DNA from: Runella defluvii
Lineage (GTDB): Bacteria; Bacteroidota; Bacteroidia; Cytophagales; Spirosomataceae
Length of the DNA: 64,000 nt
NCBI RefSeq assembly: GCF_014195535.1
Contig: NZ_JACIBY010000007.1
Location: 186,001-250,000 of the forward strand
Reading direction: 5' to 3'
Below the pieces are notes generated by a model, which was not told the DNA's origin, ran no database searches, and worked only from the letters and a program-made list of their open reading frames with translations. Of the stretch, positions 18,901 to 25,693 are shown piece by piece. The position numbers and the translations under genes are program-made. Each line of letters begins with the position of its first letter. Positions within the stretch are counted from its first letter, which is position 1.

Positions 18901-19262
18901 TGATTCTTAGGCTCTAACCCTTCGGGTGCGTTTCCCAAAACCCGACGCGTCAACACAATTTTGTTGGATCGGAGCACTTGGAAGTTGATTTGACGCGGGG
19001 TTAAAATTTGCTGCAACACCGACTCTAAGGTTTCGTCCTTGATGTCGAGGCTCAATTTTTCGTTGGTAGTGAGGACGCCTTTTTGGTAAGAAAATACGAC
19101 ATTGCTTTTTTGCTCAATGGTTTTGAGTACCGTTTTAAGTTCGGTATTTTTCAAATGGAGCGTAATTTTTTCTTGCAGTCGTTCTTGGCCAAAAGTGTTC
19201 TCCGCAAAACTGAGGGTAGTCAGCAGACAAACAAACAACAAGGGGGTGAGGGTGATTTTCAT
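15978..19262 (-). CDS. SusC/RagA-family TonB-dependent transporter with STN domain (PUL 1)
   Basis: Start taken at 19262 (MKITLTPLLFVCLLTTLSFA), a proper signal peptide; the frame extends 13 codons further to 19301. Order of domains: signal, STN/secretin-like signalling domain (~20-100), CarboxypepD_reg-like domain (ITGTVTDENGMGLPGVSV), plug with VVVGYGTQKKKDLTGAIAS, then a ~900-residue barrel ending in an aromatic residue. The STN domain implies signalling to the upstream FecR anti-sigma factor when substrate binds. It imports oligosaccharides through the outer membrane with its SusD partner. Confidence 0.93.
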   Translation of the reverse strand: MKITLTPLLFVCLLTTLSFAENTFGQERLQEKITLHLKNTELKTVLKTIEQKSNVVFSYQKGVLTTNEKLSLDIKDETLESVLQQILTPRQINFQVLRSNKIVLTRRVLGNAPEGLEPKNQPTMFDLQLDQAITGTVTDENGMGLPGVSVIIKGTVRGTTTDASGKYRIVLANNSEVLVFSFVGYISQEYAIGNQTSLNVSLKPDTKALEEVVVVGYGTQKKKDLTGAIASVDVEATRLQPNTNASQILRGTTAGVQVIDNGRPGQAGTIRIRGINSISANSSPLIVLDGIIYAGGNLADINPNDIETIDILKDASSTAIYGSLATNGVIEITTKKGKSGKPKFTFTTYLGASDYAFLPNYRTPEQYLAARKDAEEAEGGSVPFSVIEQANIAAGKTINPFQEIKQSAPMSNYELNVSGKMDRLSYFFSGAYTDSKSPVRGDNFNRLSSRLNLGVQATDWLKLGINSGYSSRDNSGVRASLVPTSYLSPFASLYLEDGVSPNPLPQNWGLVANPLLGTLLNTNKSITNILFANAYADVTLLEGLTYKLNGGYTRTDSKTFAYSPTYAPTNRLGSGSKRHGETQNFTLENILKYQRRFAQEHSLDLTVLYGIYQLSNQFSFLSSQNIFNDALGYNSLEIGEGYSIDVGATQNRQISSMARLGYSLKSKYFFTLSVRRDGFSAFGEGRKFGTFPSVAFSWNVSDEGFMKDVKKIDFLKLRASWGRNGNRGVSEYSSLSQVGQRNYVFGDGQPVSIGLVPTTLANPNLGWETTESFNIGTDVQAFSSRISASLNFYVSNTFDLLLNQTIPNTNGFEVFLRNIGKTKNKGFELDLKTKNIERGDWGWNTNLAFSLNRNKIVQLTGRDINNDGIEDDDIASGWFIGQPLGSNFDYVFDGVFQQGDDFSLIPGSKAGDIKFKDISGPNGVPDGKITPLDRAVLHSNQPNFNVGITNIVNFKRFSLSSTLTIREGGYSSNSLINPGSNFFDQANFLNTPYWTPSNPINTHPRINYRNPLGYGFYESRSFARLQDVSLSYNFSDALTKKLKIANLQVYVSGKNLFTWTKWNGWDPEFGGGGRDPGTNGPLLKTFIGGINVSF

Positions 19263-19312
19263 AAGATAGAAAATCTCTTTTCTGGTAAAGAAATTTGACA
19301 TAATTTTGATTG

Positions 19313-19409
19313 TTTTTGTTTTGGAAAAGACAAAGCACGAACGCGCGGTGCTTCCTACACAACCGCAAGTTCAGTAAGGGAAAGATGTGACCGCATCTTT
19401 CCTCTTTTT
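19313..19409 (+). ncRNA. Candidate antisense sRNA in the fecR-susC gap (PUL 1)
   Basis: Both ends are inferred from sequence. A + strand promoter-like box TAATTTTG (19301-19308) with TTTT 19 nt upstream could start a transcript near 19313, and a strong + strand terminator ends at 19409. The RNA, about 95 nt, would be antisense to the leader of the susC message. DonS-type cis-antisense RNAs that repress PULs in Bacteroides occupy this place. There is no direct evidence of expression. Confidence 0.4.
19379..19409 (+). terminator. Terminator on the strand opposite to PUL 1
   Basis: The stem GGAAAGATG (19379-19387) pairs with CATCTTTCC (19394-19402) around a 6-nt loop, and on the + strand it is followed by TC and seven T. 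On the - strand the hairpin is preceded by A-residues and followed by no T-run, so it is not a terminator for fecR. All genes here are on the - strand, so it must serve an antisense transcript. An equivalent structure lies in the same gap of PUL 2 (33566). Confidence 0.7.
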
Positions 19410-19454
19410 TTGATTATTGGGACTATTTTTTTTGGGTTTACATACTGGTTGGGT

Positions 19455-20549
19455 TTAATGACATCCCTTTGACTCGATAATAATCTGAGCGTCAATCTCT
19501 TTGTAAGCGGCGCCGATGGTTTGGCAAATCACTTCAAGCTGGTCGTAGAGCGAATCATCGCTGATGGTGGTGGTGAGGATACAGTCGGAAAGCGTGTCTT
19601 CATTGTAGCGGATTTCGACGCCAAATAATTTCTCCAACTCTTTGAATACGTCGGCTACTTTCACTTCGTCAAACTGCCTTTTAACCAGCGTTTTTTGCGC
19701 CACAATGGGGATGGGTACTTCTACCAAGCTGCGATTTAGGAGCTCGTTGGCTCGGTTAAAAACCGCCTGTTGGTTGGGTAATAAAAGCAATCCTTTGGTT
19801 TCGGGGTCGGCGATGTCGATGCGGTTTTGTTTAAAAACCGATACCCGCCCCGTTTGGACTTTCACCGTTACTTGTTTGCTGTTTTCTAAGGCTGAGATGC
19901 GGAAACTCGTTCCCAGTACTCTGGTAATCAATTCGTTGGAATAAACATAAAATGGCTTGGCTGGATTTTTGGCTACTTCAAAGAAGGCTTCCCCACTCAG
20001 CACAACTTCGCGTTTTTTGGCTTCAAAATGTACTGGAAAACTCAAACGGCTCCCTTTTTCCAAGTACACTAACGTTCCATCTTCAAGGTGTATTTTCTGG
20101 GTGGTGGGGCCGTTGTTGACTACTTCCTGACGCGGGCTTTTTGCTTCAACCACTGCAATCAAATCTTGGTAATTGACTTGGTGAGCGGGTTGTTTCATGG
20201 TCCAAAGCCAAGCGGCACCTGCCACCAAGACCAAGCTTGCTGCCCATTTGAAAGCCCTTGTTTGCCAAAATCGCGGTAAGAAACTAACCTGTTTTTCTAC
20301 GATTTCTTCCTCAGAAATGAGGGCGGTAATATTGTTCCAAATGGATTTTTGGTCAAGCGAAAGGGAAGTGGCTTCTTCCGCTTTTTGTACGGCCAAAATC
20401 AATTGTTTTGCTTGGGCAACTTCGTTTGCTTTGGCAGGATGTTGTTGCAGAAATTGTTGCCAAAAGACGTCTTCTTCCTGAAACAATACCCATCGGACAA
20501 ACGAGTCGTCGTGTATAAAATCGTTGCGTTTAAATTGGTCATAGTTCAT
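19455..20549 (-). CDS. FecR-family anti-sigma factor (PUL 1)
   Basis: A 364-residue protein. The N-terminal cytoplasmic part (~1-90) should hold the cognate ECF sigma factor, a membrane helix follows (FKWAASLVLVAGAAWLW, about 95-112), then the periplasmic FecR domain (VYLEKGSRLSFPVHFEAK, GEAFFEVAKNPAKPFYVYS) and a C-terminal STN-like DUF4974 domain (VADVFKELEKLFGVEIRY). It would receive the signal from the SusC STN domain and release or activate the sigma factor encoded 21 nt upstream. Confidence 0.93.
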   Translation of the reverse strand: MNYDQFKRNDFIHDDSFVRWVLFQEEDVFWQQFLQQHPAKANEVAQAKQLILAVQKAEEATSLSLDQKSIWNNITALISEEEIVEKQVSFLPRFWQTRAFKWAASLVLVAGAAWLWTMKQPAHQVNYQDLIAVVEAKSPRQEVVNNGPTTQKIHLEDGTLVYLEKGSRLSFPVHFEAKKREVVLSGEAFFEVAKNPAKPFYVYSNELITRVLGTSFRISALENSKQVTVKVQTGRVSVFKQNRIDIADPETKGLLLLPNQQAVFNRANELLNRSLVEVPIPIVAQKTLVKRQFDEVKVADVFKELEKLFGVEIRYNEDTLSDCILTTTISDDSLYDQLEVICQTIGAAYKEIDAQIIIESKGCH

Positions 20550-20570
20550 GATGTCGAAAACAAAAAATGG

Positions 20571-21182
20571 TTAGTTAATAAGGCGGGATAGTTGAAAAAA
20601 AAGCAGTATAAGTGGCTGTATTCCTTTGATAGTGAGGCGCAATACGCTGTATGCTTTGAAGAGTAAGTTACTGACCGACTGCTTACTAAGCCCCATGAGC
20701 TGGGTCATTTGGTCGAGGCTCATGCCGTGATAGAAACGCAAGTTGATGGCCTCCTGCTGACGCTGGCTTAGTTGTGAAATGGCTTTGGCAACGGCTTGCG
20801 TTTGATTGACTTGGGTTTCCTGCTCAATGGATTGCTGCTCGGACGAAAAAGCCACCAAAAAATCAAGAAAATCATTGATGTCTTCCGAGGTTTCAAGCAA
20901 GTCGTTGCGGGTGTTTCGGATGACTTGATGGCGCAAAGCCCGAAATAAATAAAACTTCACACTTTCTACGTCGGCAAGGTGCTGTCTGCGCCGCCACACA
21001 TCCACAAAAACGTCTTGAATGGCGTCCTCAAGCTGTTGTTTATCAGTGCTTAACCGATAGCCATAATTGGCCAACACCTCAAAGTAGCGGTTGTACAATT
21101 GCTCAAAGGCGCGTACATCGCCTTTTTTGAACGCAATCCAGAGGGTGGTTTCGTCGGTATGGTTTGGATGATTTTTCTTCAT
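20571..21182 (-). CDS. ECF RNA polymerase sigma-70 factor (PUL 1)
   Basis: Start placed at 21182 (MKKNHPNHTDETTLW), giving 203 residues, the usual ECF length; the frame continues 17 codons upstream to 21233. Region 2 is visible as DVRAFEQLYNRYFEVLANYGYRL and EDAIQDVFVDVWRRR, and region 4 as AISQLSQRQQEAINLRFYHG with the helix-turn-helix MSLDQMTQLMGLSKQSVSN. The C-terminal tail is unusually hydrophobic (IQPLILLFFQL). It pairs with the FecR gene immediately downstream and should drive the PUL 1 operon. Confidence 0.92.
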   Translation of the reverse strand: MKKNHPNHTDETTLWIAFKKGDVRAFEQLYNRYFEVLANYGYRLSTDKQQLEDAIQDVFVDVWRRRQHLADVESVKFYLFRALRHQVIRNTRNDLLETSEDINDFLDFLVAFSSEQQSIEQETQVNQTQAVAKAISQLSQRQQEAINLRFYHGMSLDQMTQLMGLSKQSVSNLLFKAYSVLRLTIKGIQPLILLFFQLSRLIN

Positions 21183-21548
21183 GTTTTTGCAAACGCTTGG
21201 TTGTCTGCTTGGGATAGTTACATTTATTCTCAAACGAGTGATAAACGCCTCACAAGTACAGGTACAAGGTTCGCTAAAAAATACCCTTCGTTGAGAAATA
21301 TTTTTTTGGGGGGGAGGAGAGAAGGTGGCAGCGGGCGAGGAGGAAGGGTTTTATTAGTTTTCTAAGCCACGCCTTTTGAGGTTAACTTATCGGATTAAAA
21401 AGCTCTATACCTTCGGCTTTGTTGGGTAAGTTGATGGTTATCTGGGGGATAATTACTGTTGGTTTTCTCCGTTAAATCTTTGCAAATTGAATATACCAAT
21501 CCAAGAAACATGTCGAAATCAACGTGTTTGTAAAAATATTGTTCATTT
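21183..21548. other. 366-nt intergenic region with a G-rich purine tract
   Basis: It separates the PUL 1 sigma gene start from the stop of the PIN gene. The notable element is a purine-rich stretch at 21308-21348 with a run of seven G followed by further G-tracts. No convincing coding frame, terminator or Bacteroidota TAnnTTTG box was found, although the sigma gene promoter should lie within about 150 nt of 21182. Confidence 0.5.
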
Positions 21549-21962
21549 TTACGATTTAGGCTGCCATTCTAAGAATTGACGAGGGGTCAGGATTTCAATA
21601 TTTCGATAAGGGTTTAGTACCAATAAATCTTCATCGCCTGACACAATGATTTGGGCTTTCCCTGATACAGCTGTCTCTAAAAATTTGTTATCTTTTGAAT
21701 CGCGGCAGTCGGTAATGACTTCCATAATATCTATCATTTCCACGGTTTCTAAATAGTGAACATAAAACTCTTGCCGCTCTTTAAAACTGACATATTTGTC
21801 AAATTTCTCACGGGTAAGAACATCTGCTAACTCATTGAGCGTTTTTTCGGAAGCCAATAAGTATCCAATCTCAACCGCTTTGTCAAAAGTATCTCGGCTA
21901 ATTGATTTTTTGATTAGTGCTGCACTAATCAAAGTATTGGTGTCAAGAACAATCCTAATCAC
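21549..21962 (-). CDS. PIN-domain ribonuclease toxin (COG1569 type)
   Basis: A 137-residue PIN protein. The conserved acidic residues of the Mg-dependent RNase site are present: Asp7 in MIRIVLDTNTLIS, Glu44 in TLNELADVL, Asp88/Asp91 in DCRDSKDNK and Asp110 in IIVSGDEDLL. It belongs to the group of putative type II toxins that cleave RNA. The gene overlaps the upstream small gene by 8 nt, the typical antitoxin-toxin arrangement. Target RNA unknown. Confidence 0.88.
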   Translation of the reverse strand: MIRIVLDTNTLISAALIKKSISRDTFDKAVEIGYLLASEKTLNELADVLTREKFDKYVSFKERQEFYVHYLETVEMIDIMEVITDCRDSKDNKFLETAVSGKAQIIVSGDEDLLVLNPYRNIEILTPRQFLEWQPKS

Positions 21963-22200
21963 GCTCTTCGTCTATTTCAGCCAAAAGAGAGGCCAATGTT
22001 TCTTCAGTTAAGCCATTTATTTCGGCTTGGTCTGATAGTTTATCCATGGATAACAGTAATCGTTCTTTGGGATTCGGTTTGGAAGCGGTTTTTAATAGGT
22101 TCGTAATCAAAAAGTTGAGTTTTTTACGTTTTTGTTTATCTCGACGTAAATCAGCACCAACTTGGTCATCTACCTTTATTTTGAATGTTAATGTGGTCAT
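21955..22200 (-). CDS. Antitoxin of the PIN toxin pair
   Basis: Start chosen at 22200 (MTTLTFKIKVDDQ), 15 nt downstream of a good promoter box; a longer frame to 22332 would run through that promoter and into the next gene. The 81-residue product is strongly charged (DLRRDKQKRKKLN, then SLLAEIDEERD). The N-terminal strand could be a ribbon-helix-helix DNA-binding element and the acidic C-terminus could block the toxin. No family was recognised for certain; the call rests mainly on the 8-nt overlap with the PIN gene. Confidence 0.7.
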   Translation of the reverse strand: MTTLTFKIKVDDQVGADLRRDKQKRKKLNFLITNLLKTASKPNPKERLLLSMDKLSDQAEINGLTEETLASLLAEIDEERD

Positions 22201-22215
22201 CGCTTTTTTTTTACC

Positions 22216-22223
22216 CAAATATA
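22216..22223 (-). promoter_or_regulatory. Probable -7 box of the toxin-antitoxin operon
   Basis: Read on the - strand this is TATATTTG, a full match to the Bacteroidota TAnnTTTG -7 element, ending 15 nt before the antitoxin ATG. The -33 region at the expected distance is poor (GTGG instead of TTTG). Confidence 0.55.
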
Positions 22224-22326
22224 ACGATTTTACTAATAACTTACCACGCTGGCACGAAAGCCAAAGGTAGAAATGGCGAGCTATTGTCCTTACTGTTTTT
22301 AGGCAGCAATCAAAAAATATCCAACC

Positions 22327-24363
22327 ATGCAACGTAGAAATACCCTGCTTTTTTCACTTTTATTTTTTCTATCCCTGAATCTTTTCGCTCAGAAATCTTG
22401 GCAAAAAATTGTGACGGTGGAGGATGTGTGTGAAAGTTATCCCAAAGAAATGCAACGGCTTTTGAGTCAGCTTGATTTGGAGACCAAAGGCTTGGAACAA
22501 ACCCGTGAAGCATATCAAAAAGGAGACTTGGTAAATGCCTGCAAAGCCTTGTTGGCGTATTATAAAAATAATGGGAAAGTAGGTTTCCTACGCAAAACTC
22601 AGCCTGTTAAAGGCACAAAAACCGTCGCCAGCGCCGACACGATATTGAAGGATGTGTTTGTGGTGCAAAATGTAAAAGGAAAAGTGGTGTATGGTGCCGA
22701 TGGTCACCGCGATTGGTACTACAAAGGTCCCAACAACGACCGTGAATGGGCGTGGCTTTCTAATCGTCATAGTCAAGTGTTGGAGGTGTTTGAGGCGTAT
22801 TTTGACACAGGAAACCCAAAATATGCCCAGTACATTGATGGTTTTTTGCGGGATTTTATCATTAAAAGTTGGCCTTATCCTGCTGCCAAAGGAAGCGAAT
22901 CTATCTGGCGTGGACTGGAAGTGGCGGCCAGGGCAAAGGCTTGGTCGAAGGTTTTTTACGGTTTAATCAACAGTGAATATCTATCGCCAGCTACTCAATT
23001 ACTGATGCTGAGCAGCCTGCCTGACCACGCTCATTACAATCGAAATTTTCACGGAGGGAACAATTGGCTTACGATGGAAATCTCGGCTTTGGCAACGGTA
23101 GCGACCAATTTTTCTGAGTTTAAGTCGTCGAACGAATGGCTTGATTACTCCATTGCAACAATAGCCGAAAGCATGAAAGGGCAGGTCTATCCTGATGGAA
23201 CTCAGACCGAACTAACCTCTCATTATCACAATGTTGCCTTGGATAATTTTGTGCTTTTCAAAGAGATTTGTGACCGTGCCAACAAGCCTTTACCCGATTT
23301 TTTCAACCAAACCATCGAAAACATGTATGGCTACATTGCCCACGCCATACGTCCTGATGGTTTTCGGATTTTAAACAACGACGGCGACCGAGGAAGTGAC
23401 CGAGCAATCGTGCTGGAAGCTGCCCAAAAGTTCAATAAAAGTGATTGGGCGTACATTGCCTCCAACGGAAAAACGGGGTCGAAACCAACGGATGGCCCTT
23501 CTTATTTTTTCCCTTGGGCGGGGCAGCTCATTTCAAGAAGTGGCTATGATGCCCAGGCGCACTGGTCATTTTTTGACATTGGCCCTTGGGGAAGCGGTCA
23601 CCAGCACAACGACAAGCTGCATCTGTCAGTTTCGGCTTATGGCCGCGATTTATTGGTGGATGCGGGACGCTTTGCCTACACGGGTGAAACGGCGGACAAA
23701 TTTCGTCCCTACGCCAAAGGTAGCGAAGGACATAATCTTTTGTTGATAGACGGACACGGCCAAAAGCCAGGCCCGACGCACGCCAAAAGCCCGCTGGGGG
23801 ATTCGTATTTTAAGCTGCACAAAGACTTTGATTACGCCGCCAATTCCATGAGTGATTTTATAGATTTGGAAGGCAAGGCCGAGCACAGAAGGGCGCTTTT
23901 TTACGTGAGAGGGGCGTTTTGGGTGGTGGTTGATCAAATCATAACCGATAAGCCAAGGCAAATTGAGGCGCTTTGGCATTGGCACCCTTCGTGTAATGTC
24001 GTCAAAGATAATACAACGGTAAAAACCCAAAATCAGCCTGGGAACTTGGCCATCGTTCCAGTTAGTTCACAGAAGTTTGACATTACGTTTATTAAAGGGC
24101 AGGAAAAACCGACGATTCAGGGATGGTACAGTCGGGAGTATAATTTATACGAGCCAAACACCATGAGTAAGTTCAGTACCACTATTCAAAGCAATGATAC
24201 GTTGGTTTGGCTACTACTTCCCTCAGAAAAAGAAACGCCCAAGGTCAATGCCAAGATTTTAACCCAAAACGAAACTGAAATGAGCCTTGAAGTGAAAATG
24301 AAGGGAAAAACATGGCAGCTAACCATTCCCTACGCGGATAGCCGTGGTGCAAGGCTCAAATGA
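22327..24363 (+). CDS. Heparinase II/III / alginate-lyase-like polysaccharide lyase
   Basis: A 678-residue secreted protein with a signal peptide (LLFSLLFFLSLNLFA). The N-terminal two thirds form the helical (alpha/alpha) toroid of these lyases, with NRNFHGGNNWLTMEISALA and LTSHYHNVALDNFVLF likely to supply the Asn/His/Tyr catalytic set. The C-terminal half is the heparinase II/III-like beta-sandwich with the metal/structural motif GSGHQHNDKLHLSVSAYG and DAGRFAYTG. Such enzymes cleave uronic-acid-containing polymers (heparin, alginate and related glycans) by beta-elimination. It is convergent with the NamZ-like gene (13-nt gap) and probably degrades part of the PUL 2 substrate. Exact PL family not determined. 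Confidence 0.85.
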   Translation: MQRRNTLLFSLLFFLSLNLFAQKSWQKIVTVEDVCESYPKEMQRLLSQLDLETKGLEQTREAYQKGDLVNACKALLAYYKNNGKVGFLRKTQPVKGTKTVASADTILKDVFVVQNVKGKVVYGADGHRDWYYKGPNNDREWAWLSNRHSQVLEVFEAYFDTGNPKYAQYIDGFLRDFIIKSWPYPAAKGSESIWRGLEVAARAKAWSKVFYGLINSEYLSPATQLLMLSSLPDHAHYNRNFHGGNNWLTMEISALATVATNFSEFKSSNEWLDYSIATIAESMKGQVYPDGTQTELTSHYHNVALDNFVLFKEICDRANKPLPDFFNQTIENMYGYIAHAIRPDGFRILNNDGDRGSDRAIVLEAAQKFNKSDWAYIASNGKTGSKPTDGPSYFFPWAGQLISRSGYDAQAHWSFFDIGPWGSGHQHNDKLHLSVSAYGRDLLVDAGRFAYTGETADKFRPYAKGSEGHNLLLIDGHGQKPGPTHAKSPLGDSYFKLHKDFDYAANSMSDFIDLEGKAEHRRALFYVRGAFWVVVDQIITDKPRQIEALWHWHPSCNVVKDNTTVKTQNQPGNLAIVPVSSQKFDITFIKGQEKPTIQGWYSREYNLYEPNTMSKFSTTIQSNDTLVWLLLPSEKETPKVNAKILTQNETEMSLEVKMKGKTWQLTIPYADSRGARLK

Positions 24364-24376
24364 GAAAAATGACAAA

Positions 24377-25582
24377 TTAATCTGGATATAAAAGATATTT
24401 TGCCCGAATCGCCTTGAATTTTTGCAATCCTGGCTCCCAGCTTTTTCTGATGTCGGCTTCCGACATTCCCGCGATGATTTGCTTTCTAAGTTGATCCGTC
24501 CCGATCCGTAAATCAAAGGGAGATACACCGTTGGCCCGTTCTTGCTGGAAGAAATTAGCTTTGTCAGGATAGGCATTGTAGAGTTCAATGACCCACGCTA
24601 AATTAAGCTGACGACTCTTGCGTAACGGGCTGATGTCATAGCCACGAAGGTCGAGTCCATAACAAACAGAATCTTTTTGATTGGGGCGTTCGCTCATTCC
24701 AGGAATGCTTACTGGTTTGTACGAAAACGAGTATTTACCTTTCAATGCGGGCGCTCCCAAAATAGTAAAGGGCATGTACGTCCCTCGTCCTTCGTTGATT
24801 GCTGTCCCTTCAAACATACATAAACTCGGAAAAAGTACCACCGCTTGCTGCGTATTTAAGTTGGGAGAGGGATTGATAGGCAGGTCATAAGGGGTCGTAT
24901 GGTCGTAATTGGCCACTTTGATAACCTTAATTTTGCATGGTTCTTTTAGGTAGCCTTCGCCGTTGAGGTAGTGGGCAAATTCCCCGATGGTCATGCCATG
25001 GGTCATAGGCGTATAATGTATCCCAATGGCCGATTTATATTTATCTTCCGTCATGACGGGTCCATCCACAACATAGGCGTTTGGGTTTGGCCTGTCGAGA
25101 ATCAGCAGTTCTTTGTTGTTTTCTGCACAAGCTTCCATCACATACTCAAGCGTATTGATGTTGGTATAATAGCGGCAGCCCACATCCTGAATATCAAACA
25201 CCATTAAGTCGATATCTGCCAACTGTTCTTTGGTGGGTTTCTGGTTTTTGCCGTATAAAGAGATAATGGGTAAGCCCGTTTTTGCATCTTTTTCGTCGCT
25301 TACTACTGCTCCATTGCTGGCGTTGCCTCTAAAACCGTGCTCAGGGCCAAACACTTTTACAATCGTTACGCCGAGGCTCAATAAACTGTCCACACTGCTT
25401 TTTTTGCCAATAATAGAACTCTGATTGGCAACCAGCGCAATTCGTTTTCCTTTTAGATAAGGTACATATTTTTCAGTCTGGTCGGCTCCCGTAATAACTC
25501 CCCGCTTGTTGGATGATTGTGCAATACCTGTACAATTGGAGAGAGTCAGAAGGCTAAAAAAAAGGATGGAAGCAAGTCTCAT
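24377..25582 (-). CDS. DUF1343 / NamZ-type exo-beta-N-acetylmuramidase homologue
   Basis: A 401-residue exported protein, possibly a lipoprotein (LTLSNC near residue 17, though Asn before the Cys is unusual). The body carries the hallmarks of the DUF1343 family: LVANQSSI, FGPEHGFRG, FDIQDVGCRYYTNI, LDRPNP, PMTHGMTIGEFA and the C-terminal region containing IAGMSEADIRKSW. Characterised members (NamZ, GH171) remove N-acetylmuramic acid from the non-reducing end of peptidoglycan fragments. It lies downstream of the SusCD pair of PUL 2 after a perfect palindrome, perhaps as a separate transcription unit. Confidence 0.85.
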   Translation of the reverse strand: MRLASILFFSLLTLSNCTGIAQSSNKRGVITGADQTEKYVPYLKGKRIALVANQSSIIGKKSSVDSLLSLGVTIVKVFGPEHGFRGNASNGAVVSDEKDAKTGLPIISLYGKNQKPTKEQLADIDLMVFDIQDVGCRYYTNINTLEYVMEACAENNKELLILDRPNPNAYVVDGPVMTEDKYKSAIGIHYTPMTHGMTIGEFAHYLNGEGYLKEPCKIKVIKVANYDHTTPYDLPINPSPNLNTQQAVVLFPSLCMFEGTAINEGRGTYMPFTILGAPALKGKYSFSYKPVSIPGMSERPNQKDSVCYGLDLRGYDISPLRKSRQLNLAWVIELYNAYPDKANFFQQERANGVSPFDLRIGTDQLRKQIIAGMSEADIRKSWEPGLQKFKAIRAKYLLYPD

Positions 25583-25651
25583 TATTTTAGAGGGACTTTA
25601 TTGTTAGTTTTTGTAGGATACGGTGCTAAGTTAGTAAATTTTGGTTAGTCT

Positions 25652-25684
25652 AGACCTATAAGGTTTTAAAAACCTTATAGGTCT
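25652..25684. terminator. 33-nt perfect palindrome between the PUL 2 secreted protein and the NamZ-like gene
   Basis: Sixteen-base arms (AGACCTATAAGGTTTT and its exact complement) meet around one base. It starts just beyond the stop of the 828-residue protein gene on the - strand. No long T-run follows on either strand, so it may stop transcription weakly, protect the 3' end, or be an intergenic repeat. Confidence 0.5.
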
Positions 25685-25693
25685 GAAGGTGAG

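Noticed and set aside
19379-19409. Terminator of the PUL 1 fecR gene
   Set aside because: On the fecR strand the hairpin is preceded by A and lacks a following T-run; it only fits a terminator on the other strand.
22201-22332. N-terminal extension of the antitoxin to 22332
   Set aside because: It would run through the -7 box and overlap the heparinase-like gene start; the ATG at 22200 fits the promoter and operon layout better.
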